A stretch of DNA of 64,000 nt from Drosophila pseudoobscura (GCF_009870125.1 NC_046679.1:5890001-5954000); one strand, 5' to 3'. Positions 38,332 to 50,220 are shown, counted from the first letter of the stretch. Program-made: numbers and translations. The notes: generated by a model from the letters alone, not told the origin.

Positions 38332-39317
38332 CGAGGGTTGCTATTTATATTTCGGGAATAGGAAATAAGAACAACAATTTTTAAATGAAAATAGTTTTAT
38401 TGTTCTTCAAAATATTCCCCTTGATGATCAATACTATACACTTTTGCATCCGCTTGAACCATTGGTCATAGCAAGTTTTCCACTCCTCTTAAGACACATC
38501 CAAAACATGGTTTTTAAACTCTTCAACTGCTTCTTCGGCGCTCGTAAAACGTTGACCACGCAGTTTTTTTTTTATGTTAGGGAATAAAAAGAAGTCATTG
38601 GGTGCCAAGTCAGGACTGTAGGGAGGATGAGTCATCAATTCGACGTTTTGACTCCTTAAAAATTAAAAATCATATATCCATGATTCGTAACCTATCACGA
38701 TTTTAGAAACATCTTTTGAAGCACCTCGGTCGAACTTTTTAAGCATTTCCTTACTCCAATCGACGCGAGCCTTTTTTGAGCGATTGATAAGTTATGGGGT
38801 ATCCAACGAGAGCAAACCTTGTTTACAACTAAGTGTTCATGTAAAATGGAATGTATTGAGGTGGAACTAATGTGCAAGGATGCCTCTATCTCACGATATG
38901 TCACATGTCGATCTTGCACTATCAGTTCACGCACACCATCGATGATTTGTGGCACAACAACCGATTTTGGGCGACCTTCACGGAATTCATCAGCGACTGA
39001 ACTGCGACCACGATTAAATTCTGCAAACCAGCGATAGACTGTCGTTTTTGATGGTGCTTTCTCGCCTTATAAAGATCAAAGTTCATCAACACATTCTTGT
39101 TGGGATAATCCACGTCGAAGGTTGTGAAAAATAATCCAACGAAAACCCTGTCGAGAAATTTCCATTTCTTTGCCAAATTGAATTTTTTAACTGATCGTGA
39201 ACAAAACAAAAACCAATTCTACATATGTGCTAAAAACTGACGTTTATTATGGCGTTGCCAGGTTTTACGTATTGGCTTTAGTATTGCCCATTCCCGAAAT
39301 ATAAATAGCAGCCCTCG
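38332..39317 (-). mobile_element. mariner-family DNA transposon, internally deleted
   Basis: Bounded by near-perfect inverted repeats of about 29 bp (outer end CGAGGG, inner part CTATTTATATTTCGGGAAT) and flanked by TA on both sides (38330-38331, 39318-39319), the mariner target duplication. On the minus strand fragments of a mariner transposase are plain: EISRQGFRWIIFHNLRRG at the start, VPQIIDGVRELIVQDRHVTYREIEASLHIS-type helix-turn-helix region (38776-38955), and toward the other end LMTHPPYSPDLAPNDFF. The element is 986 bp rather than about 1.3 kb: the stretch between IGYESWIYDF and the PPYSPDL block, with the second catalytic Asp, is missing, and the frame is shifted in several places. 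It is therefore non-autonomous. It lies about 0.65 kb upstream of the hsr-omega start. Confidence 0.92.
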
Positions 39318-39319
39318 TA

Positions 39320-40001
39320 TAGGTAGACATGAAATATAATTAGATTAGTTTCTTGCAAAGTATTTGATGCACAAAAATTTCACCTATATTTTAGGAAATA
39401 TATAATATTTTAGAGCTATCGGCATTGGGACATGCGACTTATTAATTAATTATTTATAATTTTATTAAAAGAAAATGGTTTTACATACATACACAGTCAA
39501 ATGTAATAGATGCACGCGTAGTCGACATCTACACCAATTTTACACTACGCACTAGTAGGGAGAAAATAAAATAGGAGAAATTAGTGAAATTAATTAAGGC
39601 TGTCGGGCAGACCGAATTTTTATATAAATAATACATAAATAATACATTCGTGCTTGCTTTTATGCAAAATTTGAATTTTTAACTGTTAACTGTTTCGTGT
39701 TAAGCGAGGGCTGGCTGCATTCGATACTGCAGAAAAGCAACTCTGACAGATGTCACTGTTAAAAAAACAACCCTGACTGCAGCCAGAGGAATCTTGTTGT
39801 CCCGCTCTAGATGTACGCACACAAGCAAATGTAGGCAGCCAGTCACGTAGCCCGAGAAACATCAGCGTGCTCGCTCGCACTCATTTGGAATGGCTACAAA
39901 GAGATTAACCCTGCACAACGCAGAGCAGGCAGGCAGCTGCTTCACTAATTTTCCATGAGACAGCGCTGGTATAAATAGAACTGGTCGAACCAGATACTGC
40001 C
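39320..40001 (+). promoter_or_regulatory. Hsromega: hsr-omega promoter region
   Basis: TATAAATA at 39970-39977 sits about 31 bp before an initiator-like CCATTC (A at 40002). Just upstream, 39941-39958 reads TTC-ac-TAA-tt-TTC-ca-TGA, an imperfect heat-shock element with two perfect TTC units 10 bp apart. A second weak match is GGAATCTTG near 39788-39796. No perfect three-unit heat-shock element was found by eye, although the gene family is strongly heat-inducible. Confidence 0.7.
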
Positions 40002-40117
40002 ATTCGCAAAAAAAAAGTGTTCAAGTTTAGTCGCAGTGCCTATGGAAAAAAAGTTATAAAATTGTAAAAAAAAGTATTCATTATTGCTGGCTAGCATATA
40101 TAATCATCAACGAAAAA

Positions 40118-40192
40118 ATGGAAAAGTGTGGAAAACGTGTCGTAAAAGCGAAACAAAGGCCATATTCCAGCATGGCAACAACGCCAACGTAG
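40118..40192 (+). CDS. ORF-omega, 24-codon upstream ORF of hsr-omega
   Basis: ATG at 40118-40120 in good context (AAAAAATGG), TAG at 40190-40192; peptide starts MEKCGKRVVKAKQ and ends SSMATTPT. It is basic in its first half. All hsr-omega genes are known to carry one short translatable ORF of 23-27 codons in exon 1, whose translation is thought to control cytoplasmic RNA stability; the peptide itself is not known to accumulate. Length and position fit that element. Confidence 0.8.
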   Translation: MEKCGKRVVKAKQRPYSSMATTPT

Positions 40193-40474
40193 TCTTTGTC
40201 AATGTCGGGCAATATTTGCTCATAAGTTGAAACAAAGAAATACGCTGGAAAAGTGTATGAGTCATCGATTTCACCGTCAGCTTCGGGGCATTTCACAATG
40301 CGGAAGCAACTGGAAAGGCGCAGTTTCTCGTTTTTGGCTAGAAAGTAACTCCCTAGGCAGGATGAGGCTATCCAGGAGGTTCAGGAAACTCTCGAAACAG
40401 ACTCAGTCGGGTGCAATGGCGGCAGCCCAGACCTGCAGTGTACGTGGAATTGATAATTTGGGATAGGAAGCCAG

Positions 40475-41216
40475 GTATTAACAGCAGCAAATCAAGAGTG
40501 TCATCTTTCAATGCACCTTGTAATTCGTAAGAAAAAATGTAGTCCTAAGAACTAGATAATTGTCGACAGACGATATGCAGAAAAAACCTTTTCTAACGTT
40601 GGCCGATGCTCCATTTCGTCAGCACTCGTTTTTTGTGGCCTTTTCCAATGCCAAATCTATAAGTCGGACTCTTGCAGCCCATTGCGTAATATGGAATTGT
40701 TCCAGAACAACGCGTCTCAAATCATATCGAAAATTCTCGATGTTCCCTTTCAGCCCCCCAAACCGTGGCCACCACCAGGCCTGCTCTAAAAATACCCCTC
40801 TTTTCACTTACATTTTACATGTATGTATATTCATCTCGCTCCCACTTGTGGGATACGCCTATCTATACTGCATTCGGTTGTACTCACACTGACGTCAACA
40901 GCAGAGCAGCTGCAAAAAGTACTTGCGTGTGAAATAACACAACCTACCCATGTGTTTACTCTCTCTTTATATATTATGTACGAGTACATTGTATGTATGT
41001 ATGTATTTTCCCACATGCTGGGTCTAGGGAAAATTTCACTGCTTTACGTTTCTTCATCCCTGTTTCTGTCGCTTCTATTGGCATCTTACCTACGTATAAG
41101 TTTCGTAGTCATTTTAACATTTACATAGCTGATAATCTTATTTGTAATAATGCTTTATGCAACTCTGACACACAACTTAACCAAGCAATATGTATTTCTT
41201 TCTCTAAACTTTATAG
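40475..41216 (+). other. hsr-omega intron
   Basis: The acceptor is strong: pyrimidine tract ending CTTTATAG at 41216. The donor is ambiguous: CCAG|GTATTA (exon end 40474) gives an exon 1 of about 473 nt, matching the known size of about 475 nt; AATTC|GTAAGA (exon end 40526) has a better intron side. The intron is 690-742 bp either way, matching the known ~0.7 kb. Confidence 0.7.
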
Positions 41217-41914
41217 TTGGGCGTTGAAAGTTGATACGCAAACGCGTAGGCGATCGATCCAAGTAAAACTCTGAACTCTGTACCCTTCGCGAGCAATAGG
41301 CAGAAGAAGTGCTGAAAATGCACTTCGGCCCATGTACGCGTTTGGCGTACGCGAAAGTTGTGGCAGCGACCCTGACTCAGCCTTAGTGTTGATTGTCGGG
41401 GTCGCGGCTTGACCAGGGTGCGTCGTTTCTATCAGATTGATTGTGCGGATTGTGTTATAGGAACTCCGGTGTATCGACTTCTCTGCTCTACTAAGGGTGA
41501 ACCCTACAATGGGCCTTCTGTTGCTTACCTACCATCGAACGAATACCAATACATACCGGGCAGATATACGTATAACTCTGTTCTGACATCGATCGATTGA
41601 AACTGTTCACACGTCGTCTTTGGAGTAGCAATTTAACCAACAAGTCCAAAACAATGGCTGTTGCTTGCAAACAATCTTTTCTGTGGCTATACATTTTGTG
41701 GTGAACTCTAAGCGGAAACAGTTCCACACCAACAATGTGTTAAGTTCTTAAATATTTGAAATTGTTTAAACTGTTTTTGTTTTTGTACACTCTACGACTT
41801 TATAATTACTTGTACCGATGTAAAATTACTTGTCGAAACAAAACAAAAAATAAGAAAATGGAAAAAATGCTTAACAAAAGAGCTCATCTATAGAAAAGAA
41901 GCAACAAAAAAGTG

Positions 41915-41942
41915 AATAAAATTCAATAATTCCAAAAATAAA
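41915..41942 (+). terminator. First poly(A) site of hsr-omega
   Basis: Two AATAAA hexamers (41915-41920 and 41937-41942) close the short transcript; T-rich sequence follows at 41962-41976. Confidence 0.75.
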
Positions 41943-41960
41943 TCTCGAAACATTGCTCGT

Positions 41961-42700
41961 CATATTTTTTTTATTTCAAGCTTAAATTCAATTTCAGTTA
42001 GATCATCCAACCGTTTTACAAAGCGTTGCAGCAGTTAGCTCATCGAGGAAGGGTTGATCTCAGTATCTCAGTACACACCCGACTAAAACCGAATACATAA
42101 TTCTCTGTCCATGACGCTCAACATGAAGAAGGGGACAGTGATCACCCTCAAAGCGAAATATTTTAATTCAATTCGTTAGTTCCTGATATCCCTTTTAGGT
42201 AATGTTCAAACTTCAAAAGGCTGCCAAAGCATAAAAGTACGTAAATATTTTACCTTCTAACCATCTAAACAATGTTTTAGTAAAACACTATAGCGGAGTA
42301 TTTCGGAATACAAATTTGAGGACATAGGAAATAATTATTAATTTCTTTACAACAAGACAAAATTGGGATGATTATGGCTCCACATTGTAAGCTGAATATG
42401 GAAGTTTCCGGAATATAATTTATAATGAAAGCATACACACATATAATTCTCATATGTTTACAAAAATGTCCTGTCCAAATATAATGTAAAATTTAAAAAA
42501 CTGCGAAATTATTGTCAAACACTTAAGCTTAAGCATTAAACTGTTCCCTCTACCTGACACTCTTAAACTTCCCAAGTACCCAAAACAATTTCATATTAAA
42601 AACTGCATAGAACCAGTTTTAAACAGCACTGCGATTATACAAAAAATAGCTTATTCGATCTCTTGAAACGATCGGACCGCTTTCTCCAGCACTCTTAAAC
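41961..42700. other. Non-repetitive link between exon 2 and the repeats
   Basis: AT-rich sequence of about 0.7 kb without the nonamer and without recognisable genes. Confidence 0.5.
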
Positions 42701-45400
42701 ATGGTAGGTAGGTCTTATATTGACATGCATAACTCTCTTATTCATCGAAATGATCTGATTTATTATTTACATCAAAATCATATAGCAATGTTTTATAACT
42801 ATACAAAAACGGTAGGGAAAAATAATATATTGTTCAACATAATAGGTAGGTTTCATTCCGTTAATTTCAACAAGGTTTTTTTTTATATTACAAATAGTAG
42901 CAATATCGACACCGGCGTATAATTCGAGGTGTCCCAAATGTCCATCAACTCGAGTTTCGCGGGGGGGCATTTGCTCAAATATCCCGTAGAGGCGCTTCTG
43001 CTTTAGCAGAAGCACACACTCAATCTACACATGTAGGCGTTCTAGTTGAGCCCGTCCAGCACATTTTTCCACGTCATGGTCGTCAGTTTGTGGATCCACT
43101 GTCGGGCGTATCTCTACTCCCGCGAGTCGGTATGGAACGCCTCCTCCGGCTGAGGGCTACATCCGAGAAACGCAGTAAAATCAGAGAACAGGAGATTCAT
43201 CTTGGCTTCGTGGACGACCGATGTCGCCAACCACTTCATCTTCAAATATAAATTCTCAAAAAATGTAAACAAGTGATGGATTCAGAAAATTTGGCAGAGA
43301 ATACTATAAGTATGGACGATCCGAACATAGACTAAATTAATATCTTTGACAATATAAATATGAAAATCATCTACATATATGGTATCTTTTAACTATTATA
43401 TACTAACTATATAACCTTACAGATCAAGAGTTTTCTACTTCCTAGCGCTTGTACTGTACTACATATATTTCCCAGCCCGACTTCTGGTTTCAACCAAAAT
43501 AGGTAGGGTGAATAAAAATGTTTTTAAGATGGTTTTGATCTCGTGATCGATATAAGAACAGGATTTCGTGTACGGATAGTGATTTCTCAATGATATCGGT
43601 AGGAATTCTTCTCATATTAATATGTTATAATAATACCCACTGCCCCCGTGCCTTACCCTTCCATATTCCAACCATCTCTCCATCTCTTCTTGATTGCAAT
43701 GAAAATCGAAAATTAATTTACATATTGGAGGATAGGAACTTTTATGTTATCTTTAAAATCTTAAGGTTAAGAACCACTTTCCCTCGTAACATAAGACAAG
43801 GATTTTCCACTATAATAGGTAGGGATTGAAGCGCACTAAAATTGCGTTCAGATGTAATAAAGATGGTTCTGATCTCTTGATCAGAAACTGAAATTAATTT
43901 ACGGCTCGTGATTTCTCAACCTCGTCAATCACTCTAATATACCTCTTATGATAATTAAATGCTTTTATATTAATACCCACGTTTCCTCGTGACTTACCTT
44001 TCTATATATCGACGGTATCTCCATTTCTTCTTGATATTTAAGGATAGGGACTTTAATGTTACCTATAAAATCTTAACCACTTTCCCTCATGACATACGAC
44101 AAGGACATATGATTTTTCACTATAATAGGTAGGGATTGTAGTTTACCAAAATAGGAAGGGTGCGTACAGATGTTATAAAGATGGTTTTGATCTCATGATC
44201 ACTATGAGACGAAAGATTTATTAACGGATTACTATTATATATTATATTATTATATATTATACTCAACTATATTTATATGTTCTTATATTAATACCCACTT
44301 ACCTCTGGACTCACCCTTTTATACCGACCACCTCTCAATCTCATCTTGATCACAATGAAACCCGCAATTATTTTACATATTGGACGATAGGGACTTTTAT
44401 GTAACCTATATAATCTTAAGATTAAGAACCAGTTACCGTCGTGACATACGAATAATATATATGATTTTCCATTATAATAGGTAGCTCACCAGAATATATA
44501 GGGTCTGCGCAAATGGTTAATGATTATGCTCCACTTTCCCTCGTGACTTACCCTTCTACATATTGACCATACCTTCATATCTCCTTGATTGCAAAGAAAA
44601 CGGGAAATTATTTACATATTGGAAGATAGGGACTCCTATGTTATCTAAACAATCTTATGGATAAGAACTACACTCCAGACCCACAAGGATATATGATTTT
44701 CCACTACAATAGGTAGGAATTGTAGCTCACTAAAGTAGGCAGGGTGCGAACAAATTGTATTGATAGAGATCTATCAACATTATCAGTAGGGACTGTTATT
44801 ATATTTTTTGATGTTCTTATAGTTATACCCATTTTCCCTCGCCACTTACCCTCTTATATACCGACCATCTCTTCTTGACCGAAGTGCATTTTTGAATCAA
44901 TTTACATATTTGACGATAGGGACTTTTATTTTATCTAGGTAGGGAAGGTCGGGATTGTAGCTTACGAAAATAGGTAGGGTGCATACAAAAATTGTAAAGA
45001 CTGTTTTGATCTCTTGATCGCAATGAGAACAGGAATTTATTTACGGATAGTGATTTCTCAACATCGTCAATCCCTCTGATATATCTCTTATACCTCTTCT
45101 GATAATATGTTTTTATACTAATACACACTTTCCCTCATGACGTACCCTCTTATATACCGACAATATCTCCATCTCTGCTTGACTGAAATGAAACCAGGAA
45201 TTATTTAATGGATTGTGCTCAACACTATCAGTATTTACAAAAATAGTATTGTTCTAACACTTTTCCTTTTCGATAACGATTTATAATCTCCAATCTTTCC
45301 TTGATCTGAATGAAAACGGGGTTATGTTGACAAATATTACTTTATACATAGCTACCACAAATTCTAAAATTTGTTGATGCAAAGTAGGCAGGGCTCAGAA
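42701..45400 (+). repeat. ATAGGTAGG nonamer cluster 1
   Basis: Exact ATAGGTAGG at 42842, 43499, 43815, 44125, 44709 and 44970, plus one-base variants (for example 44149, 44477, 44738). Around them a degenerate unit of about 300-340 bp recurs: a TAATACCCA...CCCTCGTGACTTACC block, an AT-rich stretch, GATAGGGACT, a TTTTCCACTATA lead-in, the nonamer, ATTGTAGCTCAC, a second nonamer, then TTTTGATCTCTTGATC. This is the oldest and most divergent cluster and contains a pseudogene relic (42.9-43.25 kb). Confidence 0.88.
42905..43239 (-). pseudogene. Degenerate copy of a DUF4485-like protein gene
   Basis: A locally GC-richer stretch on the minus strand reads MKWLATSVVHEAKMNLLFSD, FTAFLGCSPQPEEAFHTDSRE, then RYARQWIHKLTTMTWKNVLD, GLN, NAYMCRLS, and in another frame LLLKQKRLYGIFEQMPPRET. 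The order WIHKL, a run ending in RN/N-A-Y, a Leu-rich helix, GIF, PP resembles Drosophila proteins with the DUF4485 domain. In-frame stops at 43114-43116 and 43042-43044 and a frame change near 43000 show it is dead. A DUF4485-type gene is, from memory, a neighbour of hsr-omega in D. melanogaster, so this may be a local duplicate; the family call is tentative. Confidence 0.5.
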
Positions 45401-48400
45401 TAGCATTCATGTGATTTGTGTTTAAGTGAATACGTAAAAATATCAAAACGATAAATTCAATTCTCTGCGAAAATCAAATTTGAAAATTTTGGTAAAATAG
45501 TTTCAATAAAAATCGTGATTCCGGCGATTGGTGTTCGCATACTTATAAGTATCGGATAGTATTCGGAGAGACGTCCTCAAACAATTATTGGACTATGGAC
45601 GAATACGTTGGAGACCAAATAATGTTACACCATGGATTACAAAGTAAATATGCATTCTCCCGTGAGCTACAGATAGGAATTATGCAAAGGCTAGGCCATA
45701 TATTTTTCAAAAATAATCCATCAAATTAACTGTCTGAAGAAATGGATAAAGGTATTCTAATTCCAGTCAAATTTAAATGGGACACAAATCATACCAGGAA
45801 GATTTACGTTAATAGATTACATTCTCGAAATAACCCACGATCTTTTAACATATGCAATGAAATAATGTACACCTCTTCCAAGAAATGAAAAAATGCCTAC
45901 CTTCGCACCTAACATACAAATATTTATGTTTTTATAGTACATACATATGCAAGTTGGAGTATTCGTACTCGTGCAAGTGAAACCACTACACCGCGCAACA
46001 ATAACAGCACTACACCACGCAACAATAATACCACTGATCCCGCTATTTTCACCATATGCTGAACAGTCCATGTGACACTGGATAGGAACATTTTTTGGTA
46101 TAAAACAACTACTTGCAAAAAGAAGAACCGAGCATTCCAGAAGTTACGAAAGGAAGCAGTAGAAGCTGCCAAGATAGGCGCTCCTTAAATTAGGCTCGTT
46201 ACGAATGTTATGATCTAAACAAATCTACAAGCTTTTGTCTTATGAATTCAACATCTTCGAACTACCAACTTCCAGCTTGAAACTCTAGTTGGCTTCACTA
46301 TCTTCCTCAACGCAATCCAACTTTTATTGGCAAACGATTAAGTTTTTATTGAGTTCTTCCATTCTATAACAAAAGCGTCGACCAACTTTGCTTATCTTCT
46401 ACTCTCTTCTATGTTCTCCAAAATGTATTATGTATCTTACACATAACTGGAAGAAATGCAGAGACTCATTGTATAATCTGCATAAAAATACTGATTCTTA
46501 CTGTATGCTTGCTGAAAATTATGTTTGAAATGTATTTATTGGTATGCAATAGACCGCGAGCCTTATCCTCTGATTCATTTATAAGCCTTTTAAAATAAAC
46601 TATTTCATAGTCAAAAGTTACTGAATCTAAAAGCATTTCGTCACTAAACGAATATTAATCAGACTCTTTTCTCATCTCAAAACAAATTAAATTAATGTTC
46701 CTAAATAAAATGTATGTATGCCTACTACTGTAAGGGTATATTTATACACATATATGTATTGAAATGCAAGCTATTTCAAATATAAAATATTTGTGGAACA
46801 TTACTCAAAAATTCCGAACGAGGGACAATTTTACAGGGGACAGAAAGTTTGAAAAAATGCATCCCGGGTGATTGGAACATGTTGATCAAGAAATGAATCC
46901 AAATCAGTGAATAGCATTCGTTTCTCACGATTTTGAAAGCATGAATAGCTGCCCCTTAGCGTCTTTCCTTTGCTAGCGTATACTCATAATTGAATTACCC
47001 AAGGTTTCTGGAAAGTCCCAAAGTATGTTTTTTCCTTACTATGTACGTTAACTTTTTTCCTCCACTATTCTTTCCCAAACTCCAAACGTGAATACTTTTC
47101 TCCCATTATCATTTCGCCAACCTTCTTTATTACCTTTATCCTCTTATAGAGACACAATGCTTTATCATTTTGACAATCTACTGATATGATATTCTGTTTA
47201 TTAACTCAAATAATTTATTCACGTCTTTGTCGCTACTAGTTTTTTCTATTTATAACATGTTATACATTATATCCAAAATAGACTACTAAAATTCAGACAA
47301 AACGTAAAAAACCATCAAACAAACACGTTTTGAAAATATGTCGGACAACTAAAAATCTTCAGCATAACGATAATGTATATGTATAAATCGTATATGGATA
47401 TGGAAACTTCTTTAAGTTCTGCAATAGCTATAAATGAGATACGAAATATAAAAGTGTATTAATAATTTGTGGAATTCATTCAATGAAAACCCTGACTTAG
47501 GAATCGGTAGATATCATTTTGCGATAAAGGGGAAAATTTTGATAGCTGTGATGTTTTACGCAAACATACAGATGTGATTATGTATTTTTGAAATATGCCA
47601 TCAAAAAGGATTCAATCAATCACTATCAAGTGGACAACTGGCATTGCTATGATATTTAAAGCAATTGCTCGAGTACAATTACATTTACCAAACAGTAACT
47701 TCCAATCCCATATGTATTTCCTATATTGCATGCAGAATATATCGTAAAATGATTATTATGATATGTAAATTGCATTTAATACCATTCGGGTTGCATTGCA
47801 GTACAAAGTTCATCCTCCAAGAAATGCTTATTTTTTTGTTTCTACTGATTTTCTGTTGTATACCTTACACGAAACCAAAAAGAGACCACATGTTAAATTT
47901 TGCCGATGTAATTGGTGGTGTTTTATTATAGCACGCATTGAAAATAATACTATCTAAGTGGTAACAAGCATACAATTTTGCATCTACATTTATATTGAAA
48001 ATTGCAACCGATATATGTATAAACATGTTTTTTGGGGTTTCCGGCTGAACTCATATTTTTGTAAACGATAATCCTCTATCAATTTTTAAAACCATAAACA
48101 AAAACTTTAATAAAAATTCTTCCGTACTTGTTATATCACAACAAATTGACATATATAAATCATTAAAAACAACATTGTTTTAAAGAATTCATTCACATAT
48201 CGAAACCTACAAAACTGCCAGAAAAACTAATAAATTCGATCCAAATTCGATCTGCAATGGAAAATATTACATTAATAAATATATTATGAGACTTGAATAG
48301 GATTATATATGTAAACTGCGCTTTCTTCTACCCTGCTAGTCATCTCTACCCTACCCATCCCCAAGAAGGGCTCGAATTAAAAAGGAACTTTTACGCATAT

Positions 48401-50135
48401 GTAAATGACAAACGAATTTAATGCAATCTGAAATCTTCATCTTTATAAAACGGTTGAAAAGAAAATATTTAAACATAGTTATAGTTCTTTCTCGATTAAG
48501 GCTAACGATGTAAATGAAAATACTGCCCCAACTAGCAAATATTCACCGGTTTATCCAATTAATTTTAGACAGAGCTTATTTAAATATATCCTCTTTCCCT
48601 GCTCTGAACACTAATTTTGGAAATGCATCTAATTAAATAACGAATGGAAATGAATGAACAAATCCAAAGGAATAATTTTGCGGATAATGATATTCTTAGC
48701 TTTATCGGTATTTTTATATGCTCTTATGTTTGTGGCCCACTTCCCCTCGTGACTTACTTTTCTGTATATCGACCGCATGGTTAAGAAGAACTTTTTCTCG
48801 TGACATACGACATATGGTTTTCAACTATAATAGGTAGGAATTGTAGCTCACTATAATAGGTAGGGTGCGTGCAAATGCTTTAAAGACGGTTTTGATCACT
48901 TGATCGCAATGAGAACAGTAATTAATTAACAAATAGTGATCTCTCAACCTTATCTGATTATATTTATATGTTCTTATATTAATACCCACTTACCTCCTGA
49001 CTTACCCTTTTATACCGACCTCCTCTTAATCTCATCTTGATCACAATGAAACCCGCAATTATTTTACATATTGGGCGATTAAGATTAAGAACCAGTTTCC
49101 GTCGTGACATACGACATATGTATATGATTTTCCACAGAAATAGGTAGGGATTGAAGCTCACAAAAATCTATAGGGTCTGTGCAAAATTTGTATGATTATG
49201 CTCCACTTTCCCCCGTGACTTACCCTTCTACATATTGACCATACCTCCATGTCTCCTTGATCGCAAAGAAAACGGGAAATTATTTACATATTGGAGGATA
49301 GGGACTCCTATGTTATCTAAACAATCTTATGGATAAGAACTACATTCCAGAACCACAAGGATATATGATTTTCCACTACAATAGGTAGGGATTGTAGCTC
49401 ACTACAGTAGGTAGGGTGCGTACAAATGGTTTCGATCTCTTGATCGCTGTAAGGCGAAGAATTAACTAACGGATACTGATTCCTCAACCTTATCAGTAGG
49501 GACTGTTTTTATATTTTTTGATGTTCTTATAGTAATACCCATTTTCCCTCGCGACTTACCCTCTTATATACCGAATATCCCTCCATCACTTCTTGACCGA
49601 AATGAATGTCAGAATCAACTGACATATTTTAGGATAGGGACTCCTATGTTATCTATACAATCTTAAGGCTAAGAACCACATTCCCTCGTGTCATACGACA
49701 AATATATATGTATAATTTTCCACTGTAAGTGTAGGAAGGTAGGAAGTGTAGCTCACTATAATAGGCAGGGTGCGTCAAAATGTTTTAAAGATGGTTTTGA
49801 TCTCTTGATCACTCTGAGGCGAAGAATTTATTAACGGATATTGATTTCTCAACCTTAATCTTAAGATTTGCGGCTACGGACTCTTGTTATCTACGATTTG
49901 ACCCCGTACCGATTTACCTCGTATCATACAACAAGGATATGGTATTCTTAACCATAATAGGTAGGGATTAGCTAACCAAAATAGGTAGGGTGCGTACAAA
50001 TAATTTAAGGAGAGAGCAGGAATTAATTTGTGAATGTGATGTGAATGTGATTTCTCAACATCATCAATCCCTCTGATATATCTCCATCTCTGCTTGACCG
50101 AAATGAACCCCGGATTTATAATCCCCAATCTTTCC
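45301..50135 (+). repeat. Higher-order repeat unit 1 (4,835 bp)
   Basis: Spacer (about 45.4-48.7 kb, AT-rich, no gene) plus nonamer cluster 2. Matches unit 2 almost base for base except for a 262-bp absence at about 47997 and roughly ten single differences seen by eye. The boundary is set arbitrarily at TTGATCTGAATG. Confidence 0.9.
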
Positions 50136-50220
50136 TTGATCTGAATGAAAACGGGGTTATGTTGACAAATATTACTTTATACATAGCTACCACAAATTCT
50201 AAAATTTGTTGAAACAAAGT
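48670..50220 (+). repeat. ATAGGTAGG nonamer cluster 2
   Basis: Six exact nonamers, for example 48830 and 48856 (26 bp apart), then near 49140, 49380, 49960 and 49979, plus GTAGGTAGGG and TAGGCAGGG variants. Flanking words are the same as in cluster 1. Confidence 0.9.

Larger units (their letters stand above)
40002..41960 (+). ncRNA. Hsromega: hsr-omega, short transcripts (omega-pre-c / omega-c)
   Basis: The heat-shock RNA omega gene makes a ~1.9 kb precursor spliced to a ~1.2 kb cytoplasmic RNA, plus a long nuclear RNA. The sequence here fits: start near 40002, exon 1 to about 40474 (473 nt), intron to 41216, exon 2 from 41217 to about 41955 with AATAAA at 41915-41920 and 41937-41942; sum about 1.2 kb. 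No long protein frame exists. The assignment rests on this architecture, on ORF-omega, and on the downstream ATAGGTAGG arrays on the same strand. The neighbourhood also fits 93D. Confidence 0.9.

Noticed and set aside
41409-41600. 63-residue frame in hsr-omega exon 2
   Set aside because: No codon bias or good start context; exon 2 of this gene is known to be non-coding.
45817-46172. 84- and 82-residue minus-strand frames repeated at 50652 and 55749
   Set aside because: They are the same only because the 5 kb unit is recently duplicated. The diverged unit 4 copy does not keep the frames, and codon use is not gene-like.
47665-47931. 88-residue plus-strand frame with hydrophobic stretches, repeated at 52500
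   Set aside because: AT-rich spacer sequence whose Phe/Leu/Ile content follows from base composition; the corresponding unit 4 sequence (about 63595-63850) does not keep it.
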